Shown piece by piece: positions 8,477 through 20,161 of a stretch of DNA of 64,000 nucleotides (position 1 is its first letter; the number at the start of each line of letters is the position of its first letter). The position numbers were made by a program, and so were the translations under genes. Below the pieces are notes generated by a model. It saw nothing but the letters and a program-made list of their open reading frames with translations, was not told the origin of the DNA and made no database searches. This stretch comes from Dactylosporangium aurantiacum (lineage in GTDB: Bacteria; Actinomycetota; Actinomycetes; Mycobacteriales; Micromonosporaceae), in assembly GCF_000716715.1 (NCBI RefSeq), contig NZ_JNYJ01000012.1, positions 85,388 through 149,387 on the forward strand, given 5' to 3'.

Positions 8477-8565
8477 GCCGTCACCTCCGCTTCGCTTCGG
8501 CGCCGGCCTGAGCCGAGGCCGCGCCGATGATTCGCGGCTCCCGCGCTGCGCTGCGGGCCGCTCAT
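8473..8565 (-). CDS. 30-codon linker mini-ORF between two coupled genes (repeat-derived)
   Basis: A 30-residue reading frame (starting MSGPQRSAGAANHRR, ending RRSEAEVTA) lies exactly between the DinB-like and MBL genes. Its ATG overlaps the stop of the upstream gene (ATGA at 8562-8565) and its TGA overlaps the ATG of the downstream gene (ATGA at 8473-8476). It begins ATGAGCGGCCCGCAGCGCAG, close to the start of the second linker at 49229, ATGATGAGCAGCCCGGAGCG. It also contains GCGAAGCGGAGG, which supplies the ribosome binding site of the MBL gene. I interpret it as a mobile or expandable intergenic element that keeps the frame open; a functional peptide is not demonstrated. Confidence 0.45.
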   Translation of the reverse strand: MSGPQRSAGAANHRRGLGSGRRRSEAEVTA

Positions 8566-9263
8566 TTCCACTCCTCCAGGCTGGGCAGCTCGCCCGTCGA
8601 GCTGGTGAGACCGGTGCCCGGGCCTCGGCCGGTGAGCCAGGCGGCGAGCACGTGCGCCGGGCCGGTCACGGTCGGGGCGTCGGCGACGGTCAGCAGCCTG
8701 GTGCCGTTGTCCGACACGAGGGTCGCCACGCGCGGAGTGGCCGGGTCGTGCAGGATGCGCAGCGTGAAGGACTCGGGCCAGTCGGCGGGGCCGTAGCCGG
8801 CGTCCAGGTCGACGTGGTGCAGCTCGACCTCGCAGATACGGGCCCAGACGACGCGGGCGGCCGGCACCGGCGGCGAGGGCTCGCCGCGGGTGGTGCCCCA
8901 CTGCACCAGTGTCGTCCAGCCCTCGGCGGGCATCGTGTCGATCGACTCGCGCAGCAGGTCACAGGCGGTGACCAGGTCGGCGAGCTGCTCCTCGTGCGGG
9001 CGGGAGGCGCCGGCGGCGATGCCCGCCTCGCGGGCCTCGGGGCTCGCGTACGCCGGGGTCCGCACCCCCGTCCGAGCCCAGCTCAGCAGGTTGCGGTACG
9101 CGTCGGCGTTGCGGGCGAGGTGGGTCACGACGTGCCCGCGGGTCCAGCCCTCGCACCGCGACGGTGCGACGAGGCCGTTGCCGTCGAGGGTGCGGACCGT
9201 GTCGAGCAGGCGGGCGGTGGCGCGGTCGAGCTCCGCGCTCAGCACGAGCGGATCAGCCGTCAC
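8562..9263 (-). CDS. Maleylpyruvate isomerase-family (DinB-like, mycothiol-type) protein
   Basis: A 233-residue protein of the DinB/YfiT-like metalloenzyme superfamily, maleylpyruvate isomerase branch, whose members often use mycothiol. The N-terminal helix bundle carries RCEGWTRGHVVTHLARNADA, with the first metal-binding His in THLA; the second His pair is in VELHHVDLDAGY. The C-terminal half (VSDNGTRLLTVADAPTVTG, then HVLAAWLTGR) matches the SCP-like domain of this family. The GTG start at 9263 follows TAGGGT by 6 nt, so the message is probably leaderless. It is the first gene of a short coupled pair with the MBL hydrolase, which suggests a shared thiol-related detoxification role; the substrate is unknown. 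Confidence 0.8.
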   Translation of the reverse strand: MTADPLVLSAELDRATARLLDTVRTLDGNGLVAPSRCEGWTRGHVVTHLARNADAYRNLLSWARTGVRTPAYASPEAREAGIAAGASRPHEEQLADLVTACDLLRESIDTMPAEGWTTLVQWGTTRGEPSPPVPAARVVWARICEVELHHVDLDAGYGPADWPESFTLRILHDPATPRVATLVSDNGTRLLTVADAPTVTGPAHVLAAWLTGRGPGTGLTSSTGELPSLEEWK

Positions 9264-9269
9264 CGCTAA

Positions 9270-9275
9270 ACCCTA
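9270..9275 (-). promoter_or_regulatory. -10 element of a leaderless promoter, DinB-like gene
   Basis: Minus-strand TAGGGT ends 6 nt before the GTG start at 9263. Confidence 0.5.
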
Positions 9276-9298
9276 CCGCCGCCCACCGACAAAAACCG

Positions 9299-9733
9299 TC
9301 AGCGCTGCCGGACCCCGACGGCCGGGGGCAGGTCGCCGACCGCCCAGTGCAGTTCGTCCTCCCAGTCGGCGACGCTGAGGTCGACGTGCTCGAAGCTCAG
9401 CCGCGCCCCGATGGGTTTGCCCAGGTAGCCGGCGTACAGGTCGTGCACGACCACGAGCCGCTGGCCGACCGCCGCGGCCGCCGGGTCCGCGGCGGCGGCG
9501 CTGCGGACCTCGAGCCTGCCGTAGATGCCCATGTCGGCATCGGTGCCGCGGTCCTCCACGATGACGTCGAGGATCTCGTCCTCGGCGCCCACGTGGAAGC
9601 CGTACGACACGCCGCCGAACGTCAGCCAGAAGCGCATGAGCGAGTCGTCCTGCCCGGGTGAGACGTGCCACTGGACGTCGGCCCGGTCCAGGCGCATTCC
9701 GACGGCGCTGGCCAGCACATGCGAGGGAAGCAC
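9299..9733 (-). CDS. Conserved-looking hypothetical protein
   Basis: A 144-residue acidic, soluble protein without a signal peptide or membrane segment; not recognised. It alternates strand-like segments (MRFWLTFGGVSYGFHVGAED, ILDVIVEDRG, RLVVVHDLYAGYLG, RLSFEHVDLSV), suggesting a small beta-rich fold. The start is well supported: TATCGT on the minus strand ends exactly 7 nt before the GTG at 9733, and there is no ribosome binding site, as in other leaderless genes here. It diverges from rsgA, so its -10 lies in the shared 90-bp intergenic region. Confidence 0.6.
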   Translation of the reverse strand: MLPSHVLASAVGMRLDRADVQWHVSPGQDDSLMRFWLTFGGVSYGFHVGAEDEILDVIVEDRGTDADMGIYGRLEVRSAAAADPAAAAVGQRLVVVHDLYAGYLGKPIGARLSFEHVDLSVADWEDELHWAVGDLPPAVGVRQR

Positions 9734-9740
9734 GCACCCG

Positions 9741-9746
9741 ACGATA
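9741..9746 (-). promoter_or_regulatory. -10 element of a leaderless promoter, hypothetical gene at 9299-9733
   Basis: Minus-strand TATCGT ends 7 nt before the GTG start. Confidence 0.45.
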
Positions 9747-9823
9747 ACCCCGATATTCGGTTTCGCGGTGTGGACGCGCTACCTACCGTGGATTTGTCGA
9801 ACACGGGTTCGTAAAGGATGTTC

Positions 9824-10849
9824 ATGACTATTGACCTGTCAGCCCTGGGCTGGGACGACGCCTACGCCGCGCTGTACTCCGGCCGGTTCGACCAGCCTGG
9901 CCAGCGCCCGGCGCGGGTCAGCCGGGTCGACCGGGGTGTCTGCACGGCGCTCGCGTCCGACGGTCCGCTGCGCGCGAGCCTGTCGGGCGGCCTGCTGGCG
10001 CGCGGCGCCGCCGACCCCGAGTCGCTGCCGTGCGCGGGGGACTGGCTCGTCGTGCGCACGTGGCCGGACGGCCGGCTCACCGCCGAGGCGGTGCTGCCCA
10101 GGCGCACCGCGATCGTGCGGGCCGTCGCCGGTGAGGAGTCCTTCGGCCAGGTCCTGGCCGCCAACGTGGACGCCGTCGCCGTCGTCGAGCCGGTCGACCC
10201 GTCGCCGGACCTCGGCCGGATCGAGCGGCTCCTGGCGCTCGCCTGGGAGTCGGGGGCGCGGCCGGTGCTGGTCCTGACCAAATGTGACCTGGCGGCCGAC
10301 CCGGAGGCCCTGGCCGGGCAGATGCCGGACGGCGTGGCGGTCCATGCCGTCAGCGCTCGCACCGGGATGGGTCTCGAGGCGTTGCGGCCGCTCGTGGCGT
10401 ACGGGCGCACACTGGGCCTGCTCGGGCAGTCCGGTGCCGGCAAGTCCAGCCTGGTCAACGCCCTCGCCGGGGCGCAGGTCATGCAGACGCAGGCGTTGCG
10501 CGCCGACGGCCGGGGCCGGCACACCACCACATATCGGGCATTGATTCCGATGCCGGGCGGCGGGGCGGTCCTCGACACGCCCGGAGTGCGGCTCGTCGGC
10601 ATGTTCGACACGGTCGCCGGGCTCGACCGGGCCTTCGCGGACGTGACGCACCTCGCGACGCTGTGCCGCTTCGACGACTGCCGGCACGGCGAGGAGCCCG
10701 GCTGCGCGGTCCGCGACGCGGTCGAGGACGGCGAGCTCAGCCCCCGCAGGTTCGCGAGTTGGCAGAAACTGCAGAAAGAGCAGAAGCTTGCATCGGTACG
10801 GCGGCTGAAACGCGAGAGCCGCGACCGGCGACGGCTGGCACGCCCGTAG
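9824..10849 (+). CDS. rsgA: Ribosome small subunit-dependent GTPase RsgA
   Basis: Circularly permuted GTPase that helps mature the 30S subunit; 341 residues. The N-terminal OB-fold region is followed by permuted G motifs: G4 as VLTKCD, then the P-loop GQSGAGKSS, the T-containing loop [11 protein letters not shown], and G3 as LDTPGVR. The C-terminal zinc-binding segment [14 protein letters not shown] has the family Cys-x4-Cys-x-His-x5-Cys order. Start chosen at ATG 9824 because AAAGGA (9813-9818) lies 5 nt upstream; the ATG at 9818 is inside that ribosome binding site. A short Arg-rich tail ends the protein. Monocistronic, 149 bp ahead of uvrA. Confidence 0.92.
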   Translation: MTIDLSALGWDDAYAALYSGRFDQPGQRPARVSRVDRGVCTALASDGPLRASLSGGLLARGAADPESLPCAGDWLVVRTWPDGRLTAEAVLPRRTAIVRAVAGEESFGQVLAANVDAVAVVEPVDPSPDLGRIERLLALAWESGARPVLVLTKCDLAADPEALAGQMPDGVAVHAVSARTGMGLEALRPLVAYGRTLGLLGQSGAGKSSLVNALAGAQVMQTQALRADGRGRHTTTYRALIPMPGGGAVLDTPGVRLVGMFDTVAGLDRAFADVTHLATLCRFDDCRHGEEPGCAVRDAVEDGELSPRRFASWQKLQKEQKLASVRRLKRESRDRRRLARP

Positions 10850-10895
10850 CGGAGGTTCCCCCGTTCGGGCGCGGAAAATTGTCATACCCCCTGGC

Positions 10896-10901
10896 TAGAG
10901 T
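10896..10901 (+). promoter_or_regulatory. Candidate -10 region of uvrA
   Basis: TAGAGT in the 149-bp rsgA-uvrA gap. It would give a leader of about 90 nt ending in AAGGGG before the uvrA ATG. No actinobacterial LexA box was recognised in this gap. Confidence 0.4.
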
Positions 10902-10998
10902 TGTCGGCTGGCACCGAGACGGTGCCCGAACCGGACAAAATCGCTGCTGCCGGACTCTTTGCCGCTGCTGGCGGACATATTCACTGCCAAGGGGAAGC

Positions 10999-14193
<3,195 letters not shown>

Positions 14194-14496
14194 CCTCCGG
14201 CGGCCGCACCGTCCGCGTCGGCTGCCGGGTGCGGACGGTGGTCGGCGGCCGCCCGCCGGGTGCCGTCCGGCGCGGCGGCCGGTGGGTGCCTGTCACGCGG
14301 TCGGCCTGCTCGGGTCGGCCGGTCTGCTCGGGTCGGCCGGTCTGCGCCCGCTGCGTGTGCTGCGCCGCCGGTCGCGCCCGCGCCGGGCTGGTCGTGCCTG
14401 CGCGGGGCGGCCGGTGGTCGCCGTGGGACCTTGGGGCGGTGAAGATCCCGCGCTGCTACGGTGGCCGCTGGCGAGGCCTGACCCCAGGAGGAAGAC
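14194..14496 (+). other. Intergenic region between uvrA and the first Rieske gene, with an 18-bp tandem duplication
   Basis: No gene is supported here. CTGCTCGGGTCGGCCGGT occurs twice in tandem at 14306-14341, and a partial third copy follows. TACGGT at 14457-14462 is a good -10 candidate for the next gene, about 35 nt before its GTG. Confidence 0.5.
14457..14462 (+). promoter_or_regulatory. Candidate -10 region of the first Rieske lipoprotein gene
   Basis: TACGGT; the predicted start of transcription, around 14469, leaves a leader of about 28 nt containing AGGAGGA just upstream of the GTG at 14497. Confidence 0.4.
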
Positions 14497-15006
14497 GTGC
14501 CAGTCGAGGACGTGTTCAACCCCTGCTCCGCCCGGCGGGCGCTGCTGCTGGGCGCCGGTGCCCTCGGTGTGGCGGTGCTGGCCGGCTGTGGCGACGACGA
14601 GCAGCCCCCGGCAGCCGCCGGCAGTCAGCCGGCGCCGTCGGCCCCGCCGAGCACGGCGGGCAACCCGTTCGACAACACCGCCCCCGCGGCGGGACCCAGC
14701 GACGCCGCCCCGCCGGCGGGTGCGCTCGTCGCGGTCAAGGAGGTCCCCGTGGGCGGCGGGGTGATCGCCAAGGACACCATCCTTGTGGTGCAGGCCAAGG
14801 CGGGGACGTTCAAGGCGTACCAGGCCGGCTGCCCGCACCAGGGTGTCCTGGTGGACCCTCCGTCGCCCGGCGCGACGACGATCATGTGCCCGGGCCACAA
14901 CTCCCAGTTCAAGATCGCCGACGGGAGCCTGGCACGCGGTCCGGCGACGCGCGGGTTGAGCGCCGTGCCCGTAAAAGTGCAGGCGGGTTACGTGGTGGAG
15001 GCCTGA
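14497..15006 (+). CDS. Rieske [2Fe-2S] lipoprotein 1, Tat-type signal
   Basis: A 169-residue exported iron-sulphur protein. The N-terminus has twin Arg (SARRALLLGAGALGVAVLAG) and then a Cys in a lipobox-like LAGC, so it is probably exported folded by Tat and lipid-anchored. A Pro/Ala-rich linker (residues about 30-75) leads to the Rieske domain: GCPHQGV gives the first Cys-x-His pair and CPGHNSQF the second Cys-x2-His. The usual second Cys of the CTHLGC loop is replaced (CPHQGV), so the stabilising disulphide is absent. The GTG start has AGGAGGA upstream. It is followed by a second, more canonical Rieske lipoprotein; the two look like a tandem duplication. Electron partner unknown. Confidence 0.82.
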   Translation: MPVEDVFNPCSARRALLLGAGALGVAVLAGCGDDEQPPAAAGSQPAPSAPPSTAGNPFDNTAPAAGPSDAAPPAGALVAVKEVPVGGGVIAKDTILVVQAKAGTFKAYQAGCPHQGVLVDPPSPGATTIMCPGHNSQFKIADGSLARGPATRGLSAVPVKVQAGYVVEA

Positions 15007-15128
15007 GCCCCTGCCGAAGGTCACGTGGAGGTAACGGATTATCAGAGTTTGTTGAGCATTGAACCGTACGCTCCATGATCTATGTATTTCCTGGCGTAGC
15101 CAGCAGGCCAACGACCTTGGAGGAGCCT

Positions 15129-15560
15129 ATGAGTGACACGACTCGCCGTGCGGTGCTCGCCGGCGCGGCCGGTATCACGGCCGCGACGGTGCTCGCCGCC
15201 TGTGGAGACGACAGCGACGACAGCGGCGACAGCGGTTCGACCGGCAGCAACAGCACCGGCGGTGCCGCCGCGGGCGTCCTGGCGACCAAGGCCGACATCC
15301 CCGTCGGCGGCGGCAAGATCTTCAAGGACGGCGGCGGTGTTGTCGTCACTCAGCCCGAAGCCGGTCAGTTCAAGGCGTTCAGCTCGATCTGCACGCACCA
15401 GTCGTGCGTCGTCTCCGACGTCGCCGCCGGCGGGATCAACTGCAAGTGCCACGGCAGCGTGTTCTCCGCCGCCGACGGCTCGGTGAAGAACGGGCCGGCC
15501 ACCAAGCCGCTGGCCGAGAAGGCGCTGAAGATCGACGGGGACAACATCTCCCTGGCGTAG
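15129..15560 (+). CDS. Rieske [2Fe-2S] lipoprotein 2, Tat-type signal
   Basis: A 143-residue exported Rieske protein. The N-terminus [15 protein letters not shown] has a twin-Arg motif; LAAC at about residues 22-25 is a lipobox. A Gly/Ser/Asp linker precedes the cluster domain with CTHQSC and CKCHGS, the canonical Rieske pattern including both disulphide Cys residues. A strong GGAGGAG lies 4-5 nt before the ATG at 15129, so upstream in-frame ATGs are not used. About 120 bp separate it from the first Rieske gene and it precedes uvrC. Probably an extracytoplasmic electron-transfer protein; the partner is not encoded nearby. Confidence 0.87.
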   Translation: MSDTTRRAVLAGAAGITAATVLAACGDDSDDSGDSGSTGSNSTGGAAAGVLATKADIPVGGGKIFKDGGGVVVTQPEAGQFKAFSSICTHQSCVVSDVAAGGINCKCHGSVFSAADGSVKNGPATKPLAEKALKIDGDNISLA

Positions 15561-15645
15561 TGCCCGGTGCCGGCACGGCACCGCAGACCGGGACGGGGAC
15601 GGCCGAGAGGGGGCGGCCGGCCCCGTTTCTGTCGTACCCCCCGGA

Positions 15646-15651
15646 TACGCT
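15646..15651 (+). promoter_or_regulatory. -10 element of a leaderless promoter, uvrC
   Basis: TACGCT ends 6 nt before the uvrC GTG; no ribosome binding site lies between them. Confidence 0.5.
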
Positions 15652-15657
15652 CGAAGC

Positions 15658-18003
15658 GTGCCAGATCCGTCCACGTATCGACCGGCGCCGGGGACCATTC
15701 CCGACACGCCGGGGGTCTACCGGTTCCGCGATCCGTCGGGCCGCGTCATCTACGTGGGCAAGGCGAAAAGCCTCCGGCAGCGGCTCAACTCCTACTTCGC
15801 CGACGTGTGGACGCTGCACGCCCGCACGCAGCAGATGGTCACCACGGCCGCGAAGGTCGACTGGGTCACCGTCGGCACCGAGGTCGAGGCGCTGCAGCTC
15901 GAATACAACTGGATCAAGGAGTATGACCCGCGGTTCAACGTCCGTTACCGCGACGACAAGAGCTACCCGTATCTGGCGGTGACGCTCGACGAGGCATATC
16001 CGCGCCTGCAGGTGATGCGCGGCGCCAAGCGCAAGGGCGTGCGCTACTTCGGCCCCTATGCGCACGCCTGGGCGATCCGCGAGACCCTCGACCTGCTGCT
16101 GCGGGTGTTCCCCGCGCGGACCTGCTCGTCCGGCGTGTTCAAGCGGGCCGGCCAGATCGGCCGCCCCTGCCTGCTGGGCTATATCGGCAAGTGCTCCGCG
16201 CCGTGCGTCGACCGGGTCAGCGAGGAGGAGCACCGCCGCATCGTCGAGGACTTCTGCGACTTCATGGCCGGCAAGACCGACACCATGGTCAAGCGGCTGG
16301 AGCGGGAGATGTATGCGGCGTCCGACGAGCTCGACTTCGAGCGCGCCGCCCGCATCCGCGACGACCTCGGCGCGCTGCGCCGGGCGGTGGAGAAGCAGGC
16401 GGTCGTCCTCGGCGACGGCACCGACGCCGACGTGGTCGCGTTCGCCGACGACCCCCTGGAGGCGGCGGTCCAGGTGTTCCACGTGCGGGGCGGCCGGGTC
16501 CGCGGCCAGCGCGGCTGGGTCGTGGAGAAGACCGAGGACCTCAGCGCCGGCGACCTCGTCCACCACTTCTGCAGCCAGATCTACGGCGCGGAGGCCGGCA
16601 CCGACCCCGCCGACCTGCCCAAGGAGCTGCTCGTCCCCGAGCTGCCCGCCGACGTCGACGCGCTCGCCGACTGGCTGAGCAAGCTGCGCGGCAGCCGGGT
16701 GGCGATCCGCGTGCCGCAGCGCGGCGACAAGAAGACCCTCGCCGAGACCGTCGCCCGCAACGCCGAGCAGGCCCTCCAGCAGCACAAGCTGCGCCGCGCC
16801 GGCGACCTCAGCACCCGCAGCAAGGCCCTGGAGGAGATCGCCGAGGCGCTCGGCATGCAGACCGCGCCGCTGCGCATCGAGTGCTATGACGTCTCCCAGA
16901 TCCAGGGCACCGACGTCGTGGCCAGCATGGTCGTCTTCGAGGACGGCCTGTCCCGCAAGAGTGAATACCGTCGCTTCGCGGTCAACGGCGCCACCGACGA
17001 CGTGTCCGCGCTGTCGGAGGTGCTGCGCCGCCGGTTCGCCCGCTATCTCGACGCGAAGGTCGAGATCGACGAGCTCGCCACCGGCGATCCGGCCGACGAC
17101 ATCGACCCGTCCCGCCCCGGCATCGACCCCACCACCGGCCGGCCCCGCAAGTTCGCGTACCCGCCCCAGCTCGTCATCGTCGACGGCGGCCAGCCCCAGG
17201 TCAACGCCGCCGCCCAGGTCCTGCTCGACCTCGGCATCGACGACATCACCATCTGCGGCCTCGCCAAGCGCCTGGAAGAGGTGTGGCTGCCCGACGACGA
17301 GTTCCCGGTGATCCTGCCCCGCGCCTCCGAGGGCCTCTATCTGCTGCAGCGCGCCCGCGACGAGGCCCACCGGTTCGCCATCACGTACCACCGCCAGAAG
17401 CGCTCCAAGCGCATGACCGCCTCCACGCTGGACAACGTGCCGGGCCTCGGCGAGATCCGCCGCAAGGCGCTGCTGCGCCACTTCGGCTCGCTCAAGCGGC
17501 TGAAGGCGGCGACCGTCGAGGAGATCGCCGAGGTCCCGGGCATCGGCCGCCGCACCGCCGACGCGATCCTGACCGCCCTCAACGGCCCGCCCGCCACGCC
17601 GCCGCCCTCCGCGTCGGCGCCCGCACCGGCGACCGCATCGACCTCGGCGTCGGGGCCCGCATCGGCGCCCGCCACGCCGCCGGCCGCGGAGGCTCCGATC
17701 GCCCCGGCTCCCGGCGAAGTGTCGCAGGCAGAGGCGCCGCAGGCCGGGATGCTTGTCGAGACTTCATCGGCTACGGCGTCGCTCGGTGCCGCAACTCCGG
17801 TGACTGAGGTGCCGGAGGCCGCGGACCACGACGACCACGAAGACCCGGCATCGTCCGAGCGGGTCGCCGAGCATGTGTTCAAGGTGCCGTCGGCGCGCAA
17901 GGAGGACCTCTACGACGCTTCGGCCGCAGTGATCGAGTTGCTGACCGAGGATGCCGGGGACAGCGAGCCGCTGCCGGGTCGCGGCGAGCCCGGCGGTGCC
18001 TGA
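15658..18003 (+). CDS. uvrC: Excinuclease ABC subunit C with a long low-complexity tail
   Basis: Dual-incision endonuclease of nucleotide excision repair; 781 residues, against about 620-650 in most relatives. The GIY-YIG domain is at the start ([20 protein letters not shown]), then the UVR motif region ([20 protein letters not shown]), the RNase H-like nuclease domain ([34 protein letters not shown]) and a helix-hairpin-helix pair ending at about residue 640 ([13 protein letters not shown]). Beyond it lie about 140 residues of Pro/Ala/Ser/Thr then acidic sequence ([20 protein letters not shown]), with no known fold. The GTG start at 15658 sits 6 nt after TACGCT. It stands in the conserved order uvrC-rapZ-yvcK-whiA. 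Confidence 0.96.
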   Translation: MPDPSTYRPAPGTIPDTPGVYRFRDPSGRVIYVGKAKSLRQRLNSYFADVWTLHARTQQMVTTAAKVDWVTVGTEVEALQLEYNWIKEYDPRFNVRYRDDKSYPYLAVTLDEAYPRLQVMRGAKRKGVRYFGPYAHAWAIRETLDLLLRVFPARTCSSGVFKRAGQIGRPCLLGYIGKCSAPCVDRVSEEEHRRIVEDFCDFMAGKTDTMVKRLEREMYAASDELDFERAARIRDDLGALRRAVEKQAVVLGDGTDADVVAFADDPLEAAVQVFHVRGGRVRGQRGWVVEKTEDLSAGDLVHHFCSQIYGAEAGTDPADLPKELLVPELPADVDALADWLSKLRGSRVAIRVPQRGDKKTLAETVARNAEQALQQHKLRRAGDLSTRSKALEEIAEALGMQTAPLRIECYDVSQIQGTDVVASMVVFEDGLSRKSEYRRFAVNGATDDVSALSEVLRRRFARYLDAKVEIDELATGDPADDIDPSRPGIDPTTGRPRKFAYPPQLVIVDGGQPQVNAAAQVLLDLGIDDITICGLAKRLEEVWLPDDEFPVILPRASEGLYLLQRARDEAHRFAITYHRQKRSKRMTASTLDNVPGLGEIRRKALLRHFGSLKRLKAATVEEIAEVPGIGRRTADAILTALNGPPATPPPSASAPAPATASTSASGPASAPATPPAAEAPIAPAPGEVSQAEAPQAGMLVETSSATASLGAATPVTEVPEAADHDDHEDPASSERVAEHVFKVPSARKEDLYDASAAVIELLTEDAGDSEPLPGRGEPGGA

Positions 18004-18070
18004 GGCGGGTGCGAGCGACCCGGAAAAGGTACAAACCGACCGAGCGGCCGGGGTGAGGGGCGGCACGACA

Positions 18071-18076
18071 TAAACT
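18071..18076 (+). promoter_or_regulatory. -10 element of a leaderless promoter, rapZ-yvcK-whiA
   Basis: TAAACT ends 7 nt before the GTG at 18084. Confidence 0.5.
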
Positions 18077-18083
18077 CGTCGGC

Positions 18084-18980
18084 GTGGTGAGCGAAGAAGC
18101 GCCGGCAGCGCCCGACCGCACGGAGACCGACCTGGTCATCGTGACGGGGGTGTCCGGTGGTGGGCGTAGCACGGTCGCCCGGGCGCTGGAGAACGTCGGG
18201 TATTACGTCGTGGACAACCTGCCGCAGGCGTTGTTGCTCGACATGGCGGAGCTGGCATTCGCGGCGAGGGGCGCGGCGCGGCGGACGGCGATGGTGCTCG
18301 ACGTGCGCAGTCACGCGTTCTCCACCGACCTGCCCGGCGCGGTGAAGTCGTTGCGGGAGCGCGGGTTCAACCCGCGGATGGTGTTCGTCGACGCCGACGA
18401 CGAGGTGCTGATCCGGCGGTTCGAGAGCGTGCGCCGCTCGCACCCGCTGCAGGGCGGCGGCCGGCTCTCCGACGGCATCGCCGCGGAGCGCAAGCTGCTG
18501 CAGGAGGCCCGTGAGCAGGCCGACGTGCTCATCGACACCAGCCACCTCAACGTCAACCAGCTCCGCGGGCGCATCGAGGAGATGTTCGGCGAGGAGGACA
18601 CGACCCAGATCAGGGTCACGGTGCTGTCGTTCGGGTTCAAGTACGGCCTGCCGCCCGACGCCGACTTCGTCCTCGACGCGAGGTTCCTGCCGAACCCGTA
18701 CTGGGTGCCCGAGCTGCGGGAGCACACCGGCCGGGAGACCGACGTCAGCCGGTACGTGCTGGGTCAGCGCGGCGCGGTGACGTTCGTGGAGACGTACGCC
18801 CGGCTGATCAACGCCACGGCGCCCGGGTTCGAGCGGGAGGGCAAGCGGTACCTGACGATCGCGGTGGGCTGCACCGGTGGCAAGCACCGCAGCGTCGCGA
18901 TCGCCGAGGAGCTGGCCCGGCGGCTCCGGGAGATGCGGCTCGCCGCCGCGCCGCAGCACCGCGATCTGGGGCGCGAATGA
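18084..18980 (+). CDS. rapZ: RapZ-family nucleotide-binding protein (RNase adapter)
   Basis: A P-loop protein of the RapZ/YvcJ family, 298 residues. In Enterobacteria RapZ guides RNase E to small RNAs; in Gram-positive bacteria the role is less clear. The Walker A reads GVSGGGRST (22-30), with Gly where most relatives have Ala. The conserved YYVVDNLPQALL, the C-terminal SFGFKYGLPPDADFVLDARF and the CTGGKHRSVAIAEEL segment are all present. The GTG start lies 7 nt after TAAACT, so the cluster is probably leaderless. The stop overlaps the yvcK ATG by 4 bp. The trio with yvcK and whiA is conserved in Gram-positive bacteria. Confidence 0.94.
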   Translation: MVSEEAPAAPDRTETDLVIVTGVSGGGRSTVARALENVGYYVVDNLPQALLLDMAELAFAARGAARRTAMVLDVRSHAFSTDLPGAVKSLRERGFNPRMVFVDADDEVLIRRFESVRRSHPLQGGGRLSDGIAAERKLLQEAREQADVLIDTSHLNVNQLRGRIEEMFGEEDTTQIRVTVLSFGFKYGLPPDADFVLDARFLPNPYWVPELREHTGRETDVSRYVLGQRGAVTFVETYARLINATAPGFEREGKRYLTIAVGCTGGKHRSVAIAEELARRLREMRLAAAPQHRDLGRE

Positions 18981-20161
18981 GCGTTGCGCGGCGCCGCGAG
19001 AACGGCGCGGCAAACGACCACGGCACGGTTACCGGCGCCAGCGCGGCCGCCCTCCACAGCGGACCCAACGGCACCGGCGCGCCGGACGGCAGCAAAGCCC
19101 CGGCCGGCGGCAAAGCCCCGGACGGCCGCAAAGCCCTCGACGGCGGCAATGCGCCGGACGGGAGCAGTGCGCCGCGGAGCGACCGTGCCCGGCGTCCCGT
19201 GCGGGTCGTCGCGTTCGGTGGGGGGCACGGGCTCTCCGCCTCCCTGCGCGCCCTGCGTCTCATCCACCGCGACACGCCCCTCGACATCACCGCCGTGGTC
19301 ACCGTCGCCGACGACGGCGGCTCCAGCGGCCGGCTGCGCGCCACCCGCGACATCCTGCCGCCCGGCGACCTGCGCCAGGCCCTCGCCGCGCTCGCCGACG
19401 AGGAGGCGATCGCCGAGGTGTTCCAGCACCGGTTCACCGGCAGCGACGACCTCGCCGGGCATCCGGTCGGCAACCTCGTGCTGTGCGCGCTGATGGAGCT
19501 GGCCGGCGACCCGGTCGCCGCGCTGGACCAGGCGGCGGAGATGCTGCGCTGCGACGGCCGGGTGCTGCCCATGTCGCGGCAGCCGCTGCACATCGAGGCG
19601 GACCTGTCCGAGGGTGGCGAGTCCGTCACGGTGCGCGGTCAGCACGCCGTCGCGGTCACGTCGAAGACGATCGACCGGGTGCGGCTGGTGCCGGTGGCGC
19701 CCGAGGCCTGCGCCGAGGCGGTGCGGGCGACCCGGGACGCGGACTGGCTGCTGTTCGGGCCGGGGTCGTGGTTCACCAGCGTGATCCCGCACCTGCTGGT
19801 GCCGGAACTGGCCGCAGCGATCTCCATGACTGCGGCGAAGCGCCTGGTCACGCTGAATCTCGCGGCCGACAGCGAAACGGCTGGATTGACCCTGCCGGAA
19901 CACCTGGCCGCCCTGCGTCGTTACCTACCCGGGTTACACGTCGATGTAGTTCTTGCGGACGGGAAAGCCGTAGGCGACCCCGAACCGGTCCATCGTGCGG
20001 CAGAATCGCTGGGTGCCCGTCTGGTGCTCGCGCCGGTGGCCGTCGCGGACGGGGCACCGCTGCACGACCCGCACGCGCTGGCCACAGCCCTGGAACCACT
20101 GCTGAGCAGCACCACCGACAGTTCGATTGAGCCCCGCGAGGTGACGACAGAATGGCGATGA
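18977..20161 (+). CDS. yvcK: YvcK-family (gluconeogenesis factor / CofD-like) protein
   Basis: A 394-residue protein of the YvcK/CofD-like family, which binds UDP-sugars and influences cell-wall and carbon metabolism. The core begins at about residue 75 with [15 protein letters not shown] and continues with [36 protein letters not shown] and [17 protein letters not shown], all typical. An unusual 70-residue N-terminal extension contains short degenerate repeats of the type [30 protein letters not shown]. The ATG overlaps the rapZ stop (ATGA), and the end overlaps the whiA start by 10 bp. Confidence 0.94.
   Translation: MSVARRRENGAANDHGTVTGASAAALHSGPNGTGAPDGSKAPAGGKAPDGRKALDGGNAPDGSSAPRSDRARRPVRVVAFGGGHGLSASLRALRLIHRDTPLDITAVVTVADDGGSSGRLRATRDILPPGDLRQALAALADEEAIAEVFQHRFTGSDDLAGHPVGNLVLCALMELAGDPVAALDQAAEMLRCDGRVLPMSRQPLHIEADLSEGGESVTVRGQHAVAVTSKTIDRVRLVPVAPEACAEAVRATRDADWLLFGPGSWFTSVIPHLLVPELAAAISMTAAKRLVTLNLAADSETAGLTLPEHLAALRRYLPGLHVDVVLADGKAVGDPEPVHRAAESLGARLVLAPVAVADGAPLHDPHALATALEPLLSSTTDSSIEPREVTTEWR

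Noticed and set aside
10850..10998. LexA (SOS) box upstream of uvrA
   Set aside because: No convincing match to the actinobacterial palindrome of the TCGAAC-N4-GTTCGA type.
14229..15062. A 277-codon plus-strand ORF spanning the first Rieske gene
   Set aside because: Different frame from the Rieske protein, no motifs, and it crosses the promoter and signal-peptide region.
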